From the NCBI RefSeq assembly GCF_007002745.1, contig NZ_SGNY01000001.1, forward strand, positions 868,001 through 932,000: a stretch of DNA of 64,000 nt. The letters are read 5' to 3'. The translations under genes were made by a program, and so were the position numbers. The notes beneath the pieces are model-generated. The model made no database searches, was not told where the DNA came from, and saw only the letters and a program-made list of their open reading frames with translations. Shown piece after piece: positions 40,264-49,541 of the stretch. This DNA comes from Martinezella rhizogenes. Lineage in GTDB: Bacteria; Pseudomonadota; Alphaproteobacteria; Rhizobiales; Rhizobiaceae. Every line of letters starts with the position of its first letter. The stretch's first letter is position 1.

Positions 40264-42747
40264 ATGATCTCTTCTTCCACGCCCGAAACCACCATCGATC
40301 TGGCCGGGCTCTGGCGCCTGAGTTCGGTGGAGGGAGACCATGCCACCGAGCTTTCCGTCCCCGGCGATATTCACACCGCGCTCAAAAATGCGGACATCAT
40401 TCCCGACCCCTATCACGGCGCCAATGAAAACGCGGTGCAATGGGTGGCGCAGCGGGACTGGATCATTGAGCGCACATTCATCCTCGATGAGGCCGATGCC
40501 AGCTGGTATCTCGATATTGATTATCTCGACACCGTCGCCATCGTCTTTGTCAACGATGTCCCGGTCCTGAGCGCCGACAATTGCTTCCGCCGTTACCGCC
40601 CCGATATTTCGCGCGCAGTGCGGCCGGGTGAAAACACCATCCGCATCCATTTCCATTCCAACATCGTGGCCGGTGCAGAACGTCAGGCGCGGCAGCCCTT
40701 TTATATTCCCTATCACCCCGGCAATTCGCCGATCGCCAATGGCAACATGTTGCGCAAGCCACAATGCCATTTCGGCTGGGACTGGAACATCGCCATTGCG
40801 CCGCTTGGGCTTTACGGCAAAATCCTGCTGAAGCGCCTCGATACGGCCCGCATCGAGCATGTCATCACCTCGCAGCATCATGTCGAAGGCGGCGTTGAGT
40901 TGCATGTGGCCGTGACGCTGTTTGCCGAAGGCCCGGCAAGCCTGCCGGTCTACCTCTCCCTCAACGATGAAAGACTGCGGCTCGATTGCGGCGTCGGCGC
41001 GGGCGAGACGGTGGTGCGCCACGTCTTCTTCGTGGAAAATCCGCAACTCTGGTGGCCGGTCGGCAGTGGCGAGCAGACACTCTACAGGCTGACGGTGGAA
41101 TTGCCCGACGAGACCGTCACCCGCCAGATCGGCTTCAGGACCATCGAACTACTGACGGACAAGGATGAAGCGGGCAGCCGTTTCGCTTTCCGCATCAACG
41201 GCCGGGAGATATTCTGCCGCGGCGCCAACTGGATTCCGGCAGATGCGCTCCATTCGCTGACCAGCCGGGAAAAGACCGAAGATCTCCTCTGCTCCGCGGT
41301 CGAGGCCAACATGAACATGATCCGCGTCTGGGGCGGCGGGTTCTATGAGGAAGACTGGTTCTACGATCTCTGTGATCGCCTTGGCCTTCTGGTCTGGCAG
41401 GACTTCATGTTCGCCTGCAATCTTTATCCCTGCAGTGAGGACTTTCTCGACAATGTCGAACACGAGGTCGATTACCAGGTGAAACGCCTGTCCTCGCATG
41501 CCTCCATCGCGCTGTGGTGCGGCGATAACGAGCTGGTGGGCGCGCTGACCTGGTTCGATGAATCCCGCAACAATCGCGACCGCTATCTCGTCGCCTATGA
41601 TCGCCTGAACCGCACCATCGAACGGGCCCTGAAAAAAGCCGCCCCCGAAGCGCTCTGGTGGCCATCGAGTCCCGCGTCGGGTTATCTCGATTACGGCGAT
41701 GCATGGCACGCGGATGGTTCCGGCGACATGCATTACTGGTCCGTCTGGCACGAGAATAAGTCGTTCGACAATTACCGGTCGGTCAAACCGCGTTTCTGCT
41801 CCGAATTCGGTTTCCAGTCCTACACATCCATGCCCGTCATCCGCACCTATGCCGAAGACAAGGACATGAACATCGCCTCCCCGGTCATCGAACTGCACCA
41901 GAAGAATGTCGGCGGCAATGAACGGATCGCCGGCACCATGTTCCGTTATTTCCGCTTCCCCAGGGATTTCGAGAACTTCGTCTATCTGAGCCAGGTTCAA
42001 CAGGCGCTGGCCATCCGCACGGCGGTCGACTACTGGCGCTCGCTGAAACCCCATTGCATGGGCACGCTTTATTGGCAGCTGAACGACACATGGCCGGTCG
42101 CCTCATGGTCGAGCCTCGATTATGGCGGTGGCTGGAAGGCGCTGCATTATGCCGCCCGCCGTTTTTTCCAGCCGGTCACGGTCTCGGCCATTTCCTCCAG
42201 GGATGGGCGACAGGTGAGCTTTTCCATGGTCAACGACACGGCGGAAGATGTCGAGATCGACATGAACATCGTTGCGCTGACCATGGACGGCAACCGCGTG
42301 CCGCTGAAATCCGCCAACGGCACATGCGCGACGGATAAGGCCGCGACGCTGACCGAAATCGACATGGACAGCCTGCCGGATGGCGCCATCCTTGCGTGGA
42401 GCTTCATTGCCTCCAACGGCATGACCGGGGAAGGCCATCACGTGCGCGACACCTACAAGGCGCTGGAGCTTCAGCCCGCCGGGTTGGATCTGTCAGTCGG
42501 CCCGCTGAAGAACGGTCAGTTTGAAATCGATGTCACCGCCGCCGGTCTCGCCCTCTTCGTCATGCTGGAGGCGGACCAGCCGGGGCGATATTCGGACAAT
42601 CTGTTCGATCTTTCCGCCGGCGAAACGCGCCGCATCATCTTCACCCCGAAGGCGGATGGCCCCCAGCCGCATTTCCGCATCTTCGATCTTCATTCCTGCC
42701 AATCCTCGCCCAATCGCGGCATTGAAACAATGCAGAGAAAGGCATAA
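40264..42747 (+). CDS. Beta-mannosidase, GH2 family
   Basis: An 827-residue glycoside hydrolase that releases mannose from the non-reducing end of beta-mannosides. It has the GH2 layout: N-terminal sandwich (ending with QCHFGWDWNIAIAPLGLYG, where the GWDWN form is typical of beta-mannosidases), Ig-like domain, and TIM barrel with acid/base E423 in WCGDNELVG and nucleophile E514 in FCSEFGFQS. No signal peptide is seen, so it acts in the cytoplasm on imported oligosaccharides. ATG 40264 (MISSSTPE) has AGGG upstream; an ATG at 40249 would add five residues. First gene of an operon with an aldo/keto reductase, divergent from a LacI regulator. Confidence 0.93.
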   Translation: MISSSTPETTIDLAGLWRLSSVEGDHATELSVPGDIHTALKNADIIPDPYHGANENAVQWVAQRDWIIERTFILDEADASWYLDIDYLDTVAIVFVNDVPVLSADNCFRRYRPDISRAVRPGENTIRIHFHSNIVAGAERQARQPFYIPYHPGNSPIANGNMLRKPQCHFGWDWNIAIAPLGLYGKILLKRLDTARIEHVITSQHHVEGGVELHVAVTLFAEGPASLPVYLSLNDERLRLDCGVGAGETVVRHVFFVENPQLWWPVGSGEQTLYRLTVELPDETVTRQIGFRTIELLTDKDEAGSRFAFRINGREIFCRGANWIPADALHSLTSREKTEDLLCSAVEANMNMIRVWGGGFYEEDWFYDLCDRLGLLVWQDFMFACNLYPCSEDFLDNVEHEVDYQVKRLSSHASIALWCGDNELVGALTWFDESRNNRDRYLVAYDRLNRTIERALKKAAPEALWWPSSPASGYLDYGDAWHADGSGDMHYWSVWHENKSFDNYRSVKPRFCSEFGFQSYTSMPVIRTYAEDKDMNIASPVIELHQKNVGGNERIAGTMFRYFRFPRDFENFVYLSQVQQALAIRTAVDYWRSLKPHCMGTLYWQLNDTWPVASWSSLDYGGGWKALHYAARRFFQPVTVSAISSRDGRQVSFSMVNDTAEDVEIDMNIVALTMDGNRVPLKSANGTCATDKAATLTEIDMDSLPDGAILAWSFIASNGMTGEGHHVRDTYKALELQPAGLDLSVGPLKNGQFEIDVTAAGLALFVMLEADQPGRYSDNLFDLSAGETRRIIFTPKADGPQPHFRIFDLHSCQSSPNRGIETMQRKA

Positions 42748-42765
42748 CCATCCCTCTGGGGAATG

Positions 42766-42788
42766 ACAGGTGCGCCCGCACCTGTTTT
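42766..42788 (+). terminator. Hairpin between beta-mannosidase and AKR genes
   Basis: A perfect eight-pair stem ACAGGTGC/GCACCTGT around GCCC with four T ends 18 bases after the mannosidase stop. It lies 63 bases before the next gene on the same strand, so it probably lowers rather than stops expression of the second gene. Confidence 0.5.
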
Positions 42789-42850
42789 CATCGGTTCAAA
42801 GGGTTGCCGGGTTCTCCGGCAGCCAGTCATCAGCAAGTGGAGGAAGACCC

Positions 42851-43882
42851 ATGGTTTGGCAACCGGCCGAAAACCGATACGCGTCCATGAAATACAATCA
42901 TTGCGGCAAGACCGGCCTGAAGCTGCCGGCAATCTCGCTGGGGCTCTGGCACAATTTCGGCAACGATACGCCGCACCAGACGAAACAGGCCATTTGCCGC
43001 CGCGCATTTGATCTCGGCATCACCCATTTCGATCTCGCCAACAATTACGGCCCGCCGCCCGGCAGTGCCGAAACCGCCTTCGGTGAAATCCTGAAGACGG
43101 ATTTCGCCGGCTATCGCGACGAGATGATCATCTCCTCCAAGGCCGGTTACAACATGTGGCCCGGCCCGTATGGTGAATGGGGCAGCCGCAAATATCTGAT
43201 CTCTTCCTGCGACCAGAGCCTGAAGCGCATGGGGCTGGACTACGTCGACATATTCTATTCCCACCGTTTCGACCCCAACACACCGCTTGAGGAAACCTGC
43301 GGCGCGCTGGACCAGATCGTGCGCTCGGGCAAGGCGCTTTATGTCGGCATCTCGTCCTACAACTCGAAGCGCACCCGCGAGGCCGCCGCCATCCTCAAGG
43401 ACCTCGGCACGCCTTGCATCATCCATCAGCCGAGCTACTCGATGATCAATCGCTGGATCGAGGAAGACGGTCTCGTCGATACGCTGGAAGAACTGGGCAT
43501 CGGCTCCATCGTCTTTTCGCCGCTGGCGCAGGGCATGCTGACGACGAAATATCTCGGCGGCGTGCCGGATGGCAGCCGTGCATCGCAGAGCAAGTCGCTG
43601 AACCCGGCCTTCCTCAACAAGCGCAATGTTGAAAACATCCGCTCCCTCAACAGCATTGCCGAACGCCGCGGCCAGACGCTGGCGCAGATGGCGATTGCCT
43701 GGGTTCTGCGCGGCGGTCGCATCACCTCGGCGCTGATCGGCGCAAGCCGTGTCGAACAGGTCGAGGATTGCGTCAAGGCGCTCGACAATGCCGAGTTCTC
43801 CACCGAGGAGCTGGCGGAAATCGATCGTTACGCCAGGGATGCGGATATCAACCTCTGGGCAAAATCCGCCGAACGGGTCTGA
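42851..43882 (+). CDS. Aldo/keto reductase (YghZ/Kv-beta-like)
   Basis: A 343-residue NADPH-dependent reductase. Catalytic residues are visible as Asp and Tyr in FDLANNYGPPPG, Lys in IISSKAGYNMWPG and His in IFYSHRFDPNTP. It resembles YghZ, which reduces L-glyceraldehyde 3-phosphate and methylglyoxal, and Kv channel beta-like proteins. The ATG 42851 follows GTGGAGGAAGACCC. Location after a beta-mannosidase suggests use on a sugar or sugar aldehyde from mannoside breakdown. Followed by a hairpin that forms the left copy of the 38-bp repeat. Confidence 0.9.
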   Translation: MVWQPAENRYASMKYNHCGKTGLKLPAISLGLWHNFGNDTPHQTKQAICRRAFDLGITHFDLANNYGPPPGSAETAFGEILKTDFAGYRDEMIISSKAGYNMWPGPYGEWGSRKYLISSCDQSLKRMGLDYVDIFYSHRFDPNTPLEETCGALDQIVRSGKALYVGISSYNSKRTREAAAILKDLGTPCIIHQPSYSMINRWIEEDGLVDTLEELGIGSIVFSPLAQGMLTTKYLGGVPDGSRASQSKSLNPAFLNKRNVENIRSLNSIAERRGQTLAQMAIAWVLRGGRITSALIGASRVEQVEDCVKALDNAEFSTEELAEIDRYARDADINLWAKSAERV

Positions 43883-43887
43883 TGGAA

Positions 43888-43925
43888 AAAACGACCGCCC
43901 GGTTATGCCGGGCGGTCCGATCACT
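43888..43925. repeat. 38-bp direct repeat, left copy (includes AKR terminator)
   Basis: This copy contains a strong hairpin GACCGCCCGG/CCGGGCGGTC around a TTAT/ATGC loop, directly after the AKR stop codon. It is 33 of 38 bases identical to 44426-44463; the right copy has lost stem pairing. The two copies bracket an AT-rich island with one lipoprotein gene. Confidence 0.75.
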
Positions 43926-43938
43926 CAATTAGGCGGCT

Positions 43939-44250
43939 TTAACCGCAGAACACCCGAATGACGGTCGACTTCGGATTAGTTACAGATTCTGTGGCAGTGC
44001 CGCTATGAACAAAGTTCAGTCTTGACGGTGTGTCGTTGGCAACGTGCTCTTGTCGCCCATAATGCCGCGAGTCTCCGGGAATATTCAGACCAACCGTCGC
44101 GGATGATAGCCCTCCAACATATTTCTGATAGCGCGACGCACCACAAGCGTCAGAAGTCGGCCCGGAGTTCTTAAGCGTTGCCGGCGCAGTTGTGCAGCCA
44201 GTAAGGGTGATCAATATGAGCGACACTGATGTAACTAGTCTTGGCTTCAT
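43939..44250 (-). CDS. Peptidase inhibitor I78 family lipoprotein
   Basis: A 103-residue lipoprotein (lipobox LITLTG-C, near residue 19) whose mature part is the I78 inhibitor core: DACGASRYQKYVGG near residue 35 and the closing half TPSRLNFVHSGTATES...VIRVFCG, the two cysteines pairing as in the fungal elastase inhibitor AFLEI. Such proteins block serine proteases, perhaps in the periplasm or against host or rival enzymes. ATG 44250. Its region has lower GC than the surroundings and lies between 38-bp direct repeats, suggesting transfer into this place. Confidence 0.8.
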   Translation of the reverse strand: MKPRLVTSVSLILITLTGCTTAPATLKNSGPTSDACGASRYQKYVGGLSSATVGLNIPGDSRHYGRQEHVANDTPSRLNFVHSGTATESVTNPKSTVIRVFCG

Positions 44251-44607
44251 GCTTATCTCTTCTACTCGCTTTGGTCGTGGATGGATATTTTGCTCTCACT
44301 AAAGTGGTGTTTATCTATTTGCAAATGTTTCAGAATTGGAACGCTTTTTGAGGTGAATAAAAGTATAATTGACACAGATAGACATTGAACGCCTTCCAGT
44401 ATTTACATGTAACCGCGGGGTGAACAAAACGGCGGCCCAATTATGCCAGGCGGTCCGATCACTCCGGCAGCAGAAAAATCTCAAAACAAAAGATTAACTC
44501 CCGCCCCTAAGCATTAACAACCATTACATAAATGTAATTTTAAATTCAGTTTCCGTTCATTCGTTTATTCGTAAGTTCTTCTCATCGAAACCCGAGAGGA
44601 AACTTCC
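44251..44607. other. AT-rich gap with the right copy of the 38-bp repeat
   Basis: A 357-bp stretch. The first half (44251-44425) is AT-rich and upstream of the I78 gene, with a possible TTGACA word at 44371-44376. The right repeat copy is at 44426-44463. Beyond it, AT-rich sequence (44500-44590) should hold the promoter of the RcnB-like gene. No gene seen. Confidence 0.5.
44426..44463. repeat. 38-bp direct repeat, right copy
   Basis: 33 of 38 bases match 43888-43925 without gaps, including the tail GGCGGTCCGATCACT. Mismatches break the hairpin that the left copy forms. Confidence 0.75.
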
Positions 44608-44934
44608 ATGAAAAAGTTCGTCACCATTCTTCTGGCAGCCACCGTTCTTGCAGCTCCGATGGCACAGGCCCAGAGCCGCCACGACGATCGCCATCGCGGC
44701 GTCACCGTCGAGCGTCAGGTCACCACCAAGAAAGTCATCGTCAAGAAGCACCGCTGGGATCGCGGCCAGCGCCTCTCGGCCCGTGAGCGCCGCAACATGG
44801 TGGACCGCCGTGACTACCGCCGTTACCACCTCGCAGAACCGCGCCGCGACCAGCGCTGGGTACGCGTCGACAACCAGTTCCTGCTGATCAACGCCGTCAG
44901 CGGCCTCATCGTCGGCCTCGCCGCCGCCCGCTGA
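44608..44934 (+). CDS. RcnB-like periplasmic protein
   Basis: A 108-residue exported protein: signal peptide MKKFVTILLAATVLAAPMAQA, then a strongly basic region (RHDDRHRG, VKKHRWDRGQR) and the RcnB signature YHLAEPRRDQRWVRVDNQFLLI near the end. In E. coli RcnB helps with nickel and cobalt balance; rhizobial genomes carry several related proteins of unclear role and no rcnA lies here. ATG 44608 follows CGAGAGGAAA. A strong terminator follows. Confidence 0.85.
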   Translation: MKKFVTILLAATVLAAPMAQAQSRHDDRHRGVTVERQVTTKKVIVKKHRWDRGQRLSARERRNMVDRRDYRRYHLAEPRRDQRWVRVDNQFLLINAVSGLIVGLAAAR

Positions 44935-44957
44935 GTTGAAGCAGCAACCGAAATGAA

Positions 44958-44989
44958 AAAAGGCCCGCTTGCGCGGGCCTTTTGTTTTT
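44958..44989. terminator. Terminator between RcnB-like gene and gnd
   Basis: A stem AAAGGCCCGC/GCGGGCCTTT with a short loop followed by TTGTTTTT, preceded by an A run, so it can work in both directions for the two converging genes. Confidence 0.88.
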
Positions 44990-45003
44990 ATCGTTTCAGC
45001 CGA

Positions 45004-46434
45004 TCAGAAAATGTCGGCGCCGCTGCCCCATGGGCCGTGCGGCTTGTCCACACTGTCGGTGCGTTCGAAACCATGCGCGCCGAAGAAGTCGCGCTGCGCC
45101 TGAATGAGGTTGGCGCTGCCGCGACCGCGGCGATAGGCGTCGAAATAGCCGAGCGCCGAAGCCAGCGCCGAAACCGGCAGGCCAGAGAGCACGGCGTAGG
45201 AAACCACGCGGCGCAGCGGCGCATCGGTATCCTTGACGATGGCGGCGAAGGCAGGCGTCACGATGAGGTTGGCCACATGCGGATCCTTGGTGAAGGCCGA
45301 GGTGATCTCATCGAGGAATTCCGAGCGGATGATGCAGCCAGCGCGCCAGATGCGGGCGATCGTCGGCATCGGCAGGTTCCAGTTGAACTCCTTCGATGCC
45401 GCCGACATGATGGCGAAGCCCTGCGCATAAGCGCCGACCTTGGCGGCCAGAAGCGCGCTTTCCAGATCGGCGATGAAGGCCTTTTTGTCAGCCGGTGCCG
45501 CCGCGAGGGTCGGCAGGCCGAAGATCTTTTCGGCAGCTTCGCGCTCATCCTTCTGCGAGGAGAGAATACGGGCAGCCACGGCCGCTTCGATGGCGGTTGC
45601 GGCGACGCCCATGTTCTGCGCCTCGATGACCGACCACTTGCCGGTGCCCTTCTGGCCGGCCTTGTCGAGGATCAGATCGACCATCGGCTTGCCGGTGATC
45701 GGATCGGCGGCGCGCAGAACCTTCTCGGTGATTTCGATCAGGTAGGAATTCAGGCGGCCCTTGTTCCATTCGGCGAAGACATCGGCGATTTCGACGGCGC
45801 TCATGCCAAGGCCATCACGCAGGATGCCGTAGATTTCGGCGATCATCTGCATGTCGGCATATTCGATGCCGTTATGGATGGTCTTGACGAAGTGGCCGGC
45901 GCCGTCATTGCCGAGCCATGCCACGCACGGATCGTCATTATATTTGGCGGAAATGGAGGTCAGCACCTTCTCGACACGCTTCCAGCTGTCTTCGGTGCCG
46001 CCAACCATGATCGACGGTCCGTGACGCGCGCCTTCTTCACCGCCGGAAACGCCCATGCCGATAAAGGTCAGGCCGCTATCCTTCAGATTGTCGAAACGGC
46101 GGATCGTATCGCGGAAATTGGCATTGCCGGCATCGATCATGATGTCGCCATTGGCGAGATGGGGCTTCAGGATTTCCATCTGCTGATCAACAGGATCGCC
46201 GGCCTTGATCATGATGATGATCGGGCGCGGAGGACGAATTGCAGCGACGAATTCCTCGATGGTTTCGCAGGGAATGATCTGGCCCTGCAGTTCGCCCGCA
46301 TCGGCGTAGAATTTTCGTGTAACTTCCGGGGTTCGGTTGAATACGGCAATCTTGTTGCCCTTTTCCGCGATGTTCAACGCCAGGTTCGAGCCCATGACGC
46401 CGAGACCGATCAAACCGATTTCTGCCTGTTCCAC
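45004..46434 (-). CDS. gnd: 6-phosphogluconate dehydrogenase, decarboxylating
   Basis: A 476-residue enzyme of the oxidative pentose phosphate pathway, turning 6-phosphogluconate and NADP into ribulose 5-phosphate, CO2 and NADPH. The Rossmann site is GLIGLGVMGSNLALNIA with an NRT after it, as in NADP enzymes; catalytic Lys and Glu are in FVKTIHNGIEYADMQ, with the substrate signature MGVSGGEEGARHGPS. The start is GTG 46434 with a GGAGG site. It ends close to a bidirectional terminator and stands alone. Confidence 0.97.
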   Translation of the reverse strand: MEQAEIGLIGLGVMGSNLALNIAEKGNKIAVFNRTPEVTRKFYADAGELQGQIIPCETIEEFVAAIRPPRPIIIMIKAGDPVDQQMEILKPHLANGDIMIDAGNANFRDTIRRFDNLKDSGLTFIGMGVSGGEEGARHGPSIMVGGTEDSWKRVEKVLTSISAKYNDDPCVAWLGNDGAGHFVKTIHNGIEYADMQMIAEIYGILRDGLGMSAVEIADVFAEWNKGRLNSYLIEITEKVLRAADPITGKPMVDLILDKAGQKGTGKWSVIEAQNMGVAATAIEAAVAARILSSQKDEREAAEKIFGLPTLAAAPADKKAFIADLESALLAAKVGAYAQGFAIMSAASKEFNWNLPMPTIARIWRAGCIIRSEFLDEITSAFTKDPHVANLIVTPAFAAIVKDTDAPLRRVVSYAVLSGLPVSALASALGYFDAYRRGRGSANLIQAQRDFFGAHGFERTDSVDKPHGPWGSGADIF

Positions 46435-46597
46435 GGATGTGCCTCCATCTTGCTTTTAGGTGGTCGTGTTGTGGCACTGTAATGGACAAACGGCAAGGCT
46501 AGCCGGGACTGAAACGATTAAATTTTGATGACGCAAGTCAGCTTTGCATATTTGCGACAGGTCAAGACCAGTTCAAAACTGACCTTTTGCTTCCCCT

Positions 46598-46756
46598 TCA
46601 AGAGGGCCGTGGCCGGTCGTCACCATCATCGATTACCCGCCAGGCAGCCCCGTCCATATCGTCATATTGCCCTGATCGAACCGACCAGAGGAAAGCGAAA
46701 AGCCCGAGCGCGCCCAGAAACAGCGCGACGGGAATGAGATAGATCAGCATGTTCAT
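46598..46756 (-). CDS. fixS: cbb3 oxidase assembly protein FixS/CcoS
   Basis: A 52-residue protein not easily found because of its size. It reads MNMLIYLIPVALFLGALGLF and on through FAFLWSVRSGQYDDMDGAAW, the CcoS family signature (a single helix followed by SGQYDDxxGxxxRIL/VxDD). CcoS is needed to insert heme and copper into cbb3 oxidase. Its ATG overlaps the stop of fixI as ATGA, so it ends the fixGHIS operon. Confidence 0.93.
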   Translation of the reverse strand: MNMLIYLIPVALFLGALGLFAFLWSVRSGQYDDMDGAAWRVIDDGDDRPRPS

Positions 46757-49044
46757 GCCAGTTGTGCCCCCTCGCCCGCAAATCCTGTTTTTACGTCGCT
46801 CCGGGGACGGATGGTTTCCGCCGCACCGGCAAGGCGCAACGCATTGGCAACGACGATCAGTGAAGATGTCGACATCGCAATGGCCGCAATCATCGGCGTC
46901 GCATAACCGGCAATCGCAATCGGCACGGCGATGATATTATAGCCGATGGCAAGCGCGAAGTTCTGCCGGATAAGCCTTCCGGCCCGCTGAGATGTCTCGA
47001 TCGCAAAAGGCACGGCATCGAGATCCTCCTGCATGAACACGAAATCGGCGGCCTGACGGCCAATATCGGCGCCGGTGGCGGGCGCCATGGAAACATGTGC
47101 AGCGGCAAGCGCCGGCGCATCGTTGATACCGTCTCCCACCATCAGCACCCTGCGCCCCTCACCGGCAAGTTCGGCGCAGCGCGCCGCCTTGTCCTTCGGC
47201 GACAGGTCCGCACGCCAGTTGCCGATCCCCAGCCGCTGCGCCATGGCGCTGACGGCGGCGGCCCGGTCACCCGAAACGATTTCCTGCATCAGGCCCCGCA
47301 CTGAGAGATTACGCAAAGCCGCAACCGCACCCGCGCGCGGATTATCCTCGAAACCGAAGCTTGCCAGTTGATGGCCATCGAGCGACAGCACCACTTCCGA
47401 CCGCGCATCGCCATTGTCGGTCCGTGCCTCATCCGGGCAGGCGAAACGGCGATTGCCGAGCCGGTAAATACCGGCTTCCGTCTCGGCCTCGACACCCGAG
47501 CCCGGAATTTCCCGCACCGCGTCATAGATCGGCAAGGCACCGTTATAGGCGGCATGCAGGGCTTTCGAGAGAGGATGACGCGAATGAGCGGCAAGTCCCG
47601 CCGCAATTGCCATGGTGGCCGGCTTCACATCCCCTGTCTCGACCAGTCTCGGTTTACCGACGGTCAGCGTGCCGGTCTTGTCGAACAGCACGGTGTCGAT
47701 TTCGGCCAGCCGCTCCATGGCCGAGCCTTCCTTGACCATGATGCCGTGCCGAAAAAGCCGTCCAGCGGCCACCACCTGCACGACGGGAACGGCAAGGCCG
47801 AGCGCACAGGGGCAGGTGATGATGAGAACCGCAATGGCAATCAGCATCGCCTGTTTCCAGTCCCCGCCAAAAACGCCCCAGCCGATAAACGTTACCAGCG
47901 CGAGAAGATGCACCACGGGTGAATAATAGCTTGCGGCGCGGTCGGCGATACGGCGGTAACGCGCCCGCCCGCCTTCGGCCGCCTCCATCAACCCGATCAC
48001 TTCCGACAGGAAGGAATCCCTTGCCGAGGCGGTCACCCGGGCGGTGAGCGAACCGGTGAGGTTGAGCGTACCGGCCTGCAGGCTGTCGCCTGCCGCAACG
48101 CGACGCGGCGCGCTTTCACCATTGACGATGGACATGTCGAGATCGCTGCTGCCGGAGACGACAATCGCATCCACCGCCACACGATCACCTGCCGCAATCG
48201 CAATCGACATTCCGGGTTGGACATCGGCAAGCTGGCGGTATTCCCGCGTTCCATCCTCCCCGATGACGGTCGCGCCGCGCGGCGACAGCCGGGCCAGTCC
48301 GGCAATGGCCGAACGCGCCTTGTCGCGCATGATATGGTCCAGCGTACGGCCGATCAGCAGGAAGAACAGCAGCGATACGGTCGCATCGAACCAGGCATGC
48401 TCACCGTGATGGATCGTTTCCCACAGTGAAACGGCATAAGAGAGCGTGATGGCAAGCGCGATCGGCACATCCATATTGGTACGGCCGTGTTTCAGCGCGT
48501 TCCAGGCAGATTGATAGAAGAAACGCCCGCCATAGATCAGCGCCGGCGCGGCAATCATCGCCGAAATCCAGTGGAACATGTCGCGCGTCGCCGCATCCGC
48601 CCCCGACCAGACGGAGACGGACAGAAGCATGATATTGGCGGAGGCAAAACCGCACAGCGCCACCGCCCTGATCAGCTGCGAGCGCAACGCGTCCGAAGCA
48701 TCCTGCCCGCTGGCGAAAAGATGTGTGCGATATCCCGTCGACAGGATTGCACGGGCAATCTCGGCGGGATCAGTCCTGACGCCATTGACCTCTTCCTTCC
48801 AGACGACCGCCACACGTTTGGACGACAGGTTCACCCGCGCCCGTTCCACCTGTGGCAAACGGTTAAGCGCAGTCTCGATGGTTGTGATGCAGGCGCCGCA
48901 ATAAACATCCGGCACGCTGAGATCGGTCTGGCGCAGCCCCTGCCCCAGATCGCGGCTCGCCAGCAGCAATTCCTCCGACGATGGTGGATTGACCGGCTCG
49001 CCGAGTTGAAGCGAGCCTTCCGTTCCCGGTGCGCAGCAGCTCAT
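46753..49044 (-). CDS. fixI: Copper-translocating P-type ATPase FixI/CcoI
   Basis: A 763-residue CPx-type ATPase for cbb3 oxidase assembly; it moves copper for the CuB centre across the inner membrane. The N-terminal HMA domain has the metal-binding CGACITTIE motif. Membrane and catalytic marks are ITCPCALGLAVP (metal site CPC), FDKTGTLTVGKP (phosphorylated Asp) and VGDGINDAPAL. Two Cys at the very start (MSCCAPG) are an additional possible copper site. ATG 49044; overlaps fixH upstream (ATGA) and fixS downstream. Confidence 0.95.
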   Translation of the reverse strand: MSCCAPGTEGSLQLGEPVNPPSSEELLLASRDLGQGLRQTDLSVPDVYCGACITTIETALNRLPQVERARVNLSSKRVAVVWKEEVNGVRTDPAEIARAILSTGYRTHLFASGQDASDALRSQLIRAVALCGFASANIMLLSVSVWSGADAATRDMFHWISAMIAAPALIYGGRFFYQSAWNALKHGRTNMDVPIALAITLSYAVSLWETIHHGEHAWFDATVSLLFFLLIGRTLDHIMRDKARSAIAGLARLSPRGATVIGEDGTREYRQLADVQPGMSIAIAAGDRVAVDAIVVSGSSDLDMSIVNGESAPRRVAAGDSLQAGTLNLTGSLTARVTASARDSFLSEVIGLMEAAEGGRARYRRIADRAASYYSPVVHLLALVTFIGWGVFGGDWKQAMLIAIAVLIITCPCALGLAVPVVQVVAAGRLFRHGIMVKEGSAMERLAEIDTVLFDKTGTLTVGKPRLVETGDVKPATMAIAAGLAAHSRHPLSKALHAAYNGALPIYDAVREIPGSGVEAETEAGIYRLGNRRFACPDEARTDNGDARSEVVLSLDGHQLASFGFEDNPRAGAVAALRNLSVRGLMQEIVSGDRAAAVSAMAQRLGIGNWRADLSPKDKAARCAELAGEGRRVLMVGDGINDAPALAAAHVSMAPATGADIGRQAADFVFMQEDLDAVPFAIETSQRAGRLIRQNFALAIGYNIIAVPIAIAGYATPMIAAIAMSTSSLIVVANALRLAGAAETIRPRSDVKTGFAGEGAQLA

Positions 49045-49541
49045 TGACGTCCCCTGATAACGGCAATCCGCGTGCCCTCATGCACGATGATCCGGCCGTC
49101 CTTGACGGCAGTAACCTCGACGATCCATTGCCCCGGCAGCATGTCATGTGCGCCGGTAAAGACGCCGGTGGTGGCCGGGGTCAGTTCCATGTCGAAATTC
49201 TGGCTTTCACCCACGGGCCGGCGAAAATGCGCCGTCACCGTATCCGTATCGATCGGACCTTTATCCGGATGGAAAACCTCGTAACGTACGGTCTTCTCAT
49301 CCACCACGAGCCTGCCCTTGATGCCGGTTGCGGCCCGTGCCTTGGCGGCTTCCGCCTTGGCATTGAACTGCTGACTGGCAACATAGGTGTTGGGCACGAC
49401 GAGCCCGCTCCAGCTGTGGACCGCATTCCAGGCCATGATCATGTTGACGGTGATGATGGTGCCGAAGAACGTCACCATGACGCCGAGCATGTGCCAGCCG
49501 GTGAAAACGAAGCCGGATGTCTGGCGATTGTTGACTGTCAT
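49041..49541 (-). CDS. fixH: FixH/CcoH, cbb3 oxidase assembly protein
   Basis: A 166-residue protein with one N-terminal transmembrane helix (HMLGVMVTFFGTIITVNMIM, about residues 17-36) and a periplasmic domain including WSGLVVPNTYVASQQFN, the FixH signature. It helps assemble and hold together the cbb3 oxidase complex. ATG overlaps the fixG stop (ATGA) and its own stop overlaps fixI, so fixGHIS is one coupled unit. Confidence 0.94.
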   Translation of the reverse strand: MTVNNRQTSGFVFTGWHMLGVMVTFFGTIITVNMIMAWNAVHSWSGLVVPNTYVASQQFNAKAEAAKARAATGIKGRLVVDEKTVRYEVFHPDKGPIDTDTVTAHFRRPVGESQNFDMELTPATTGVFTGAHDMLPGQWIVEVTAVKDGRIIVHEGTRIAVIRGRQ

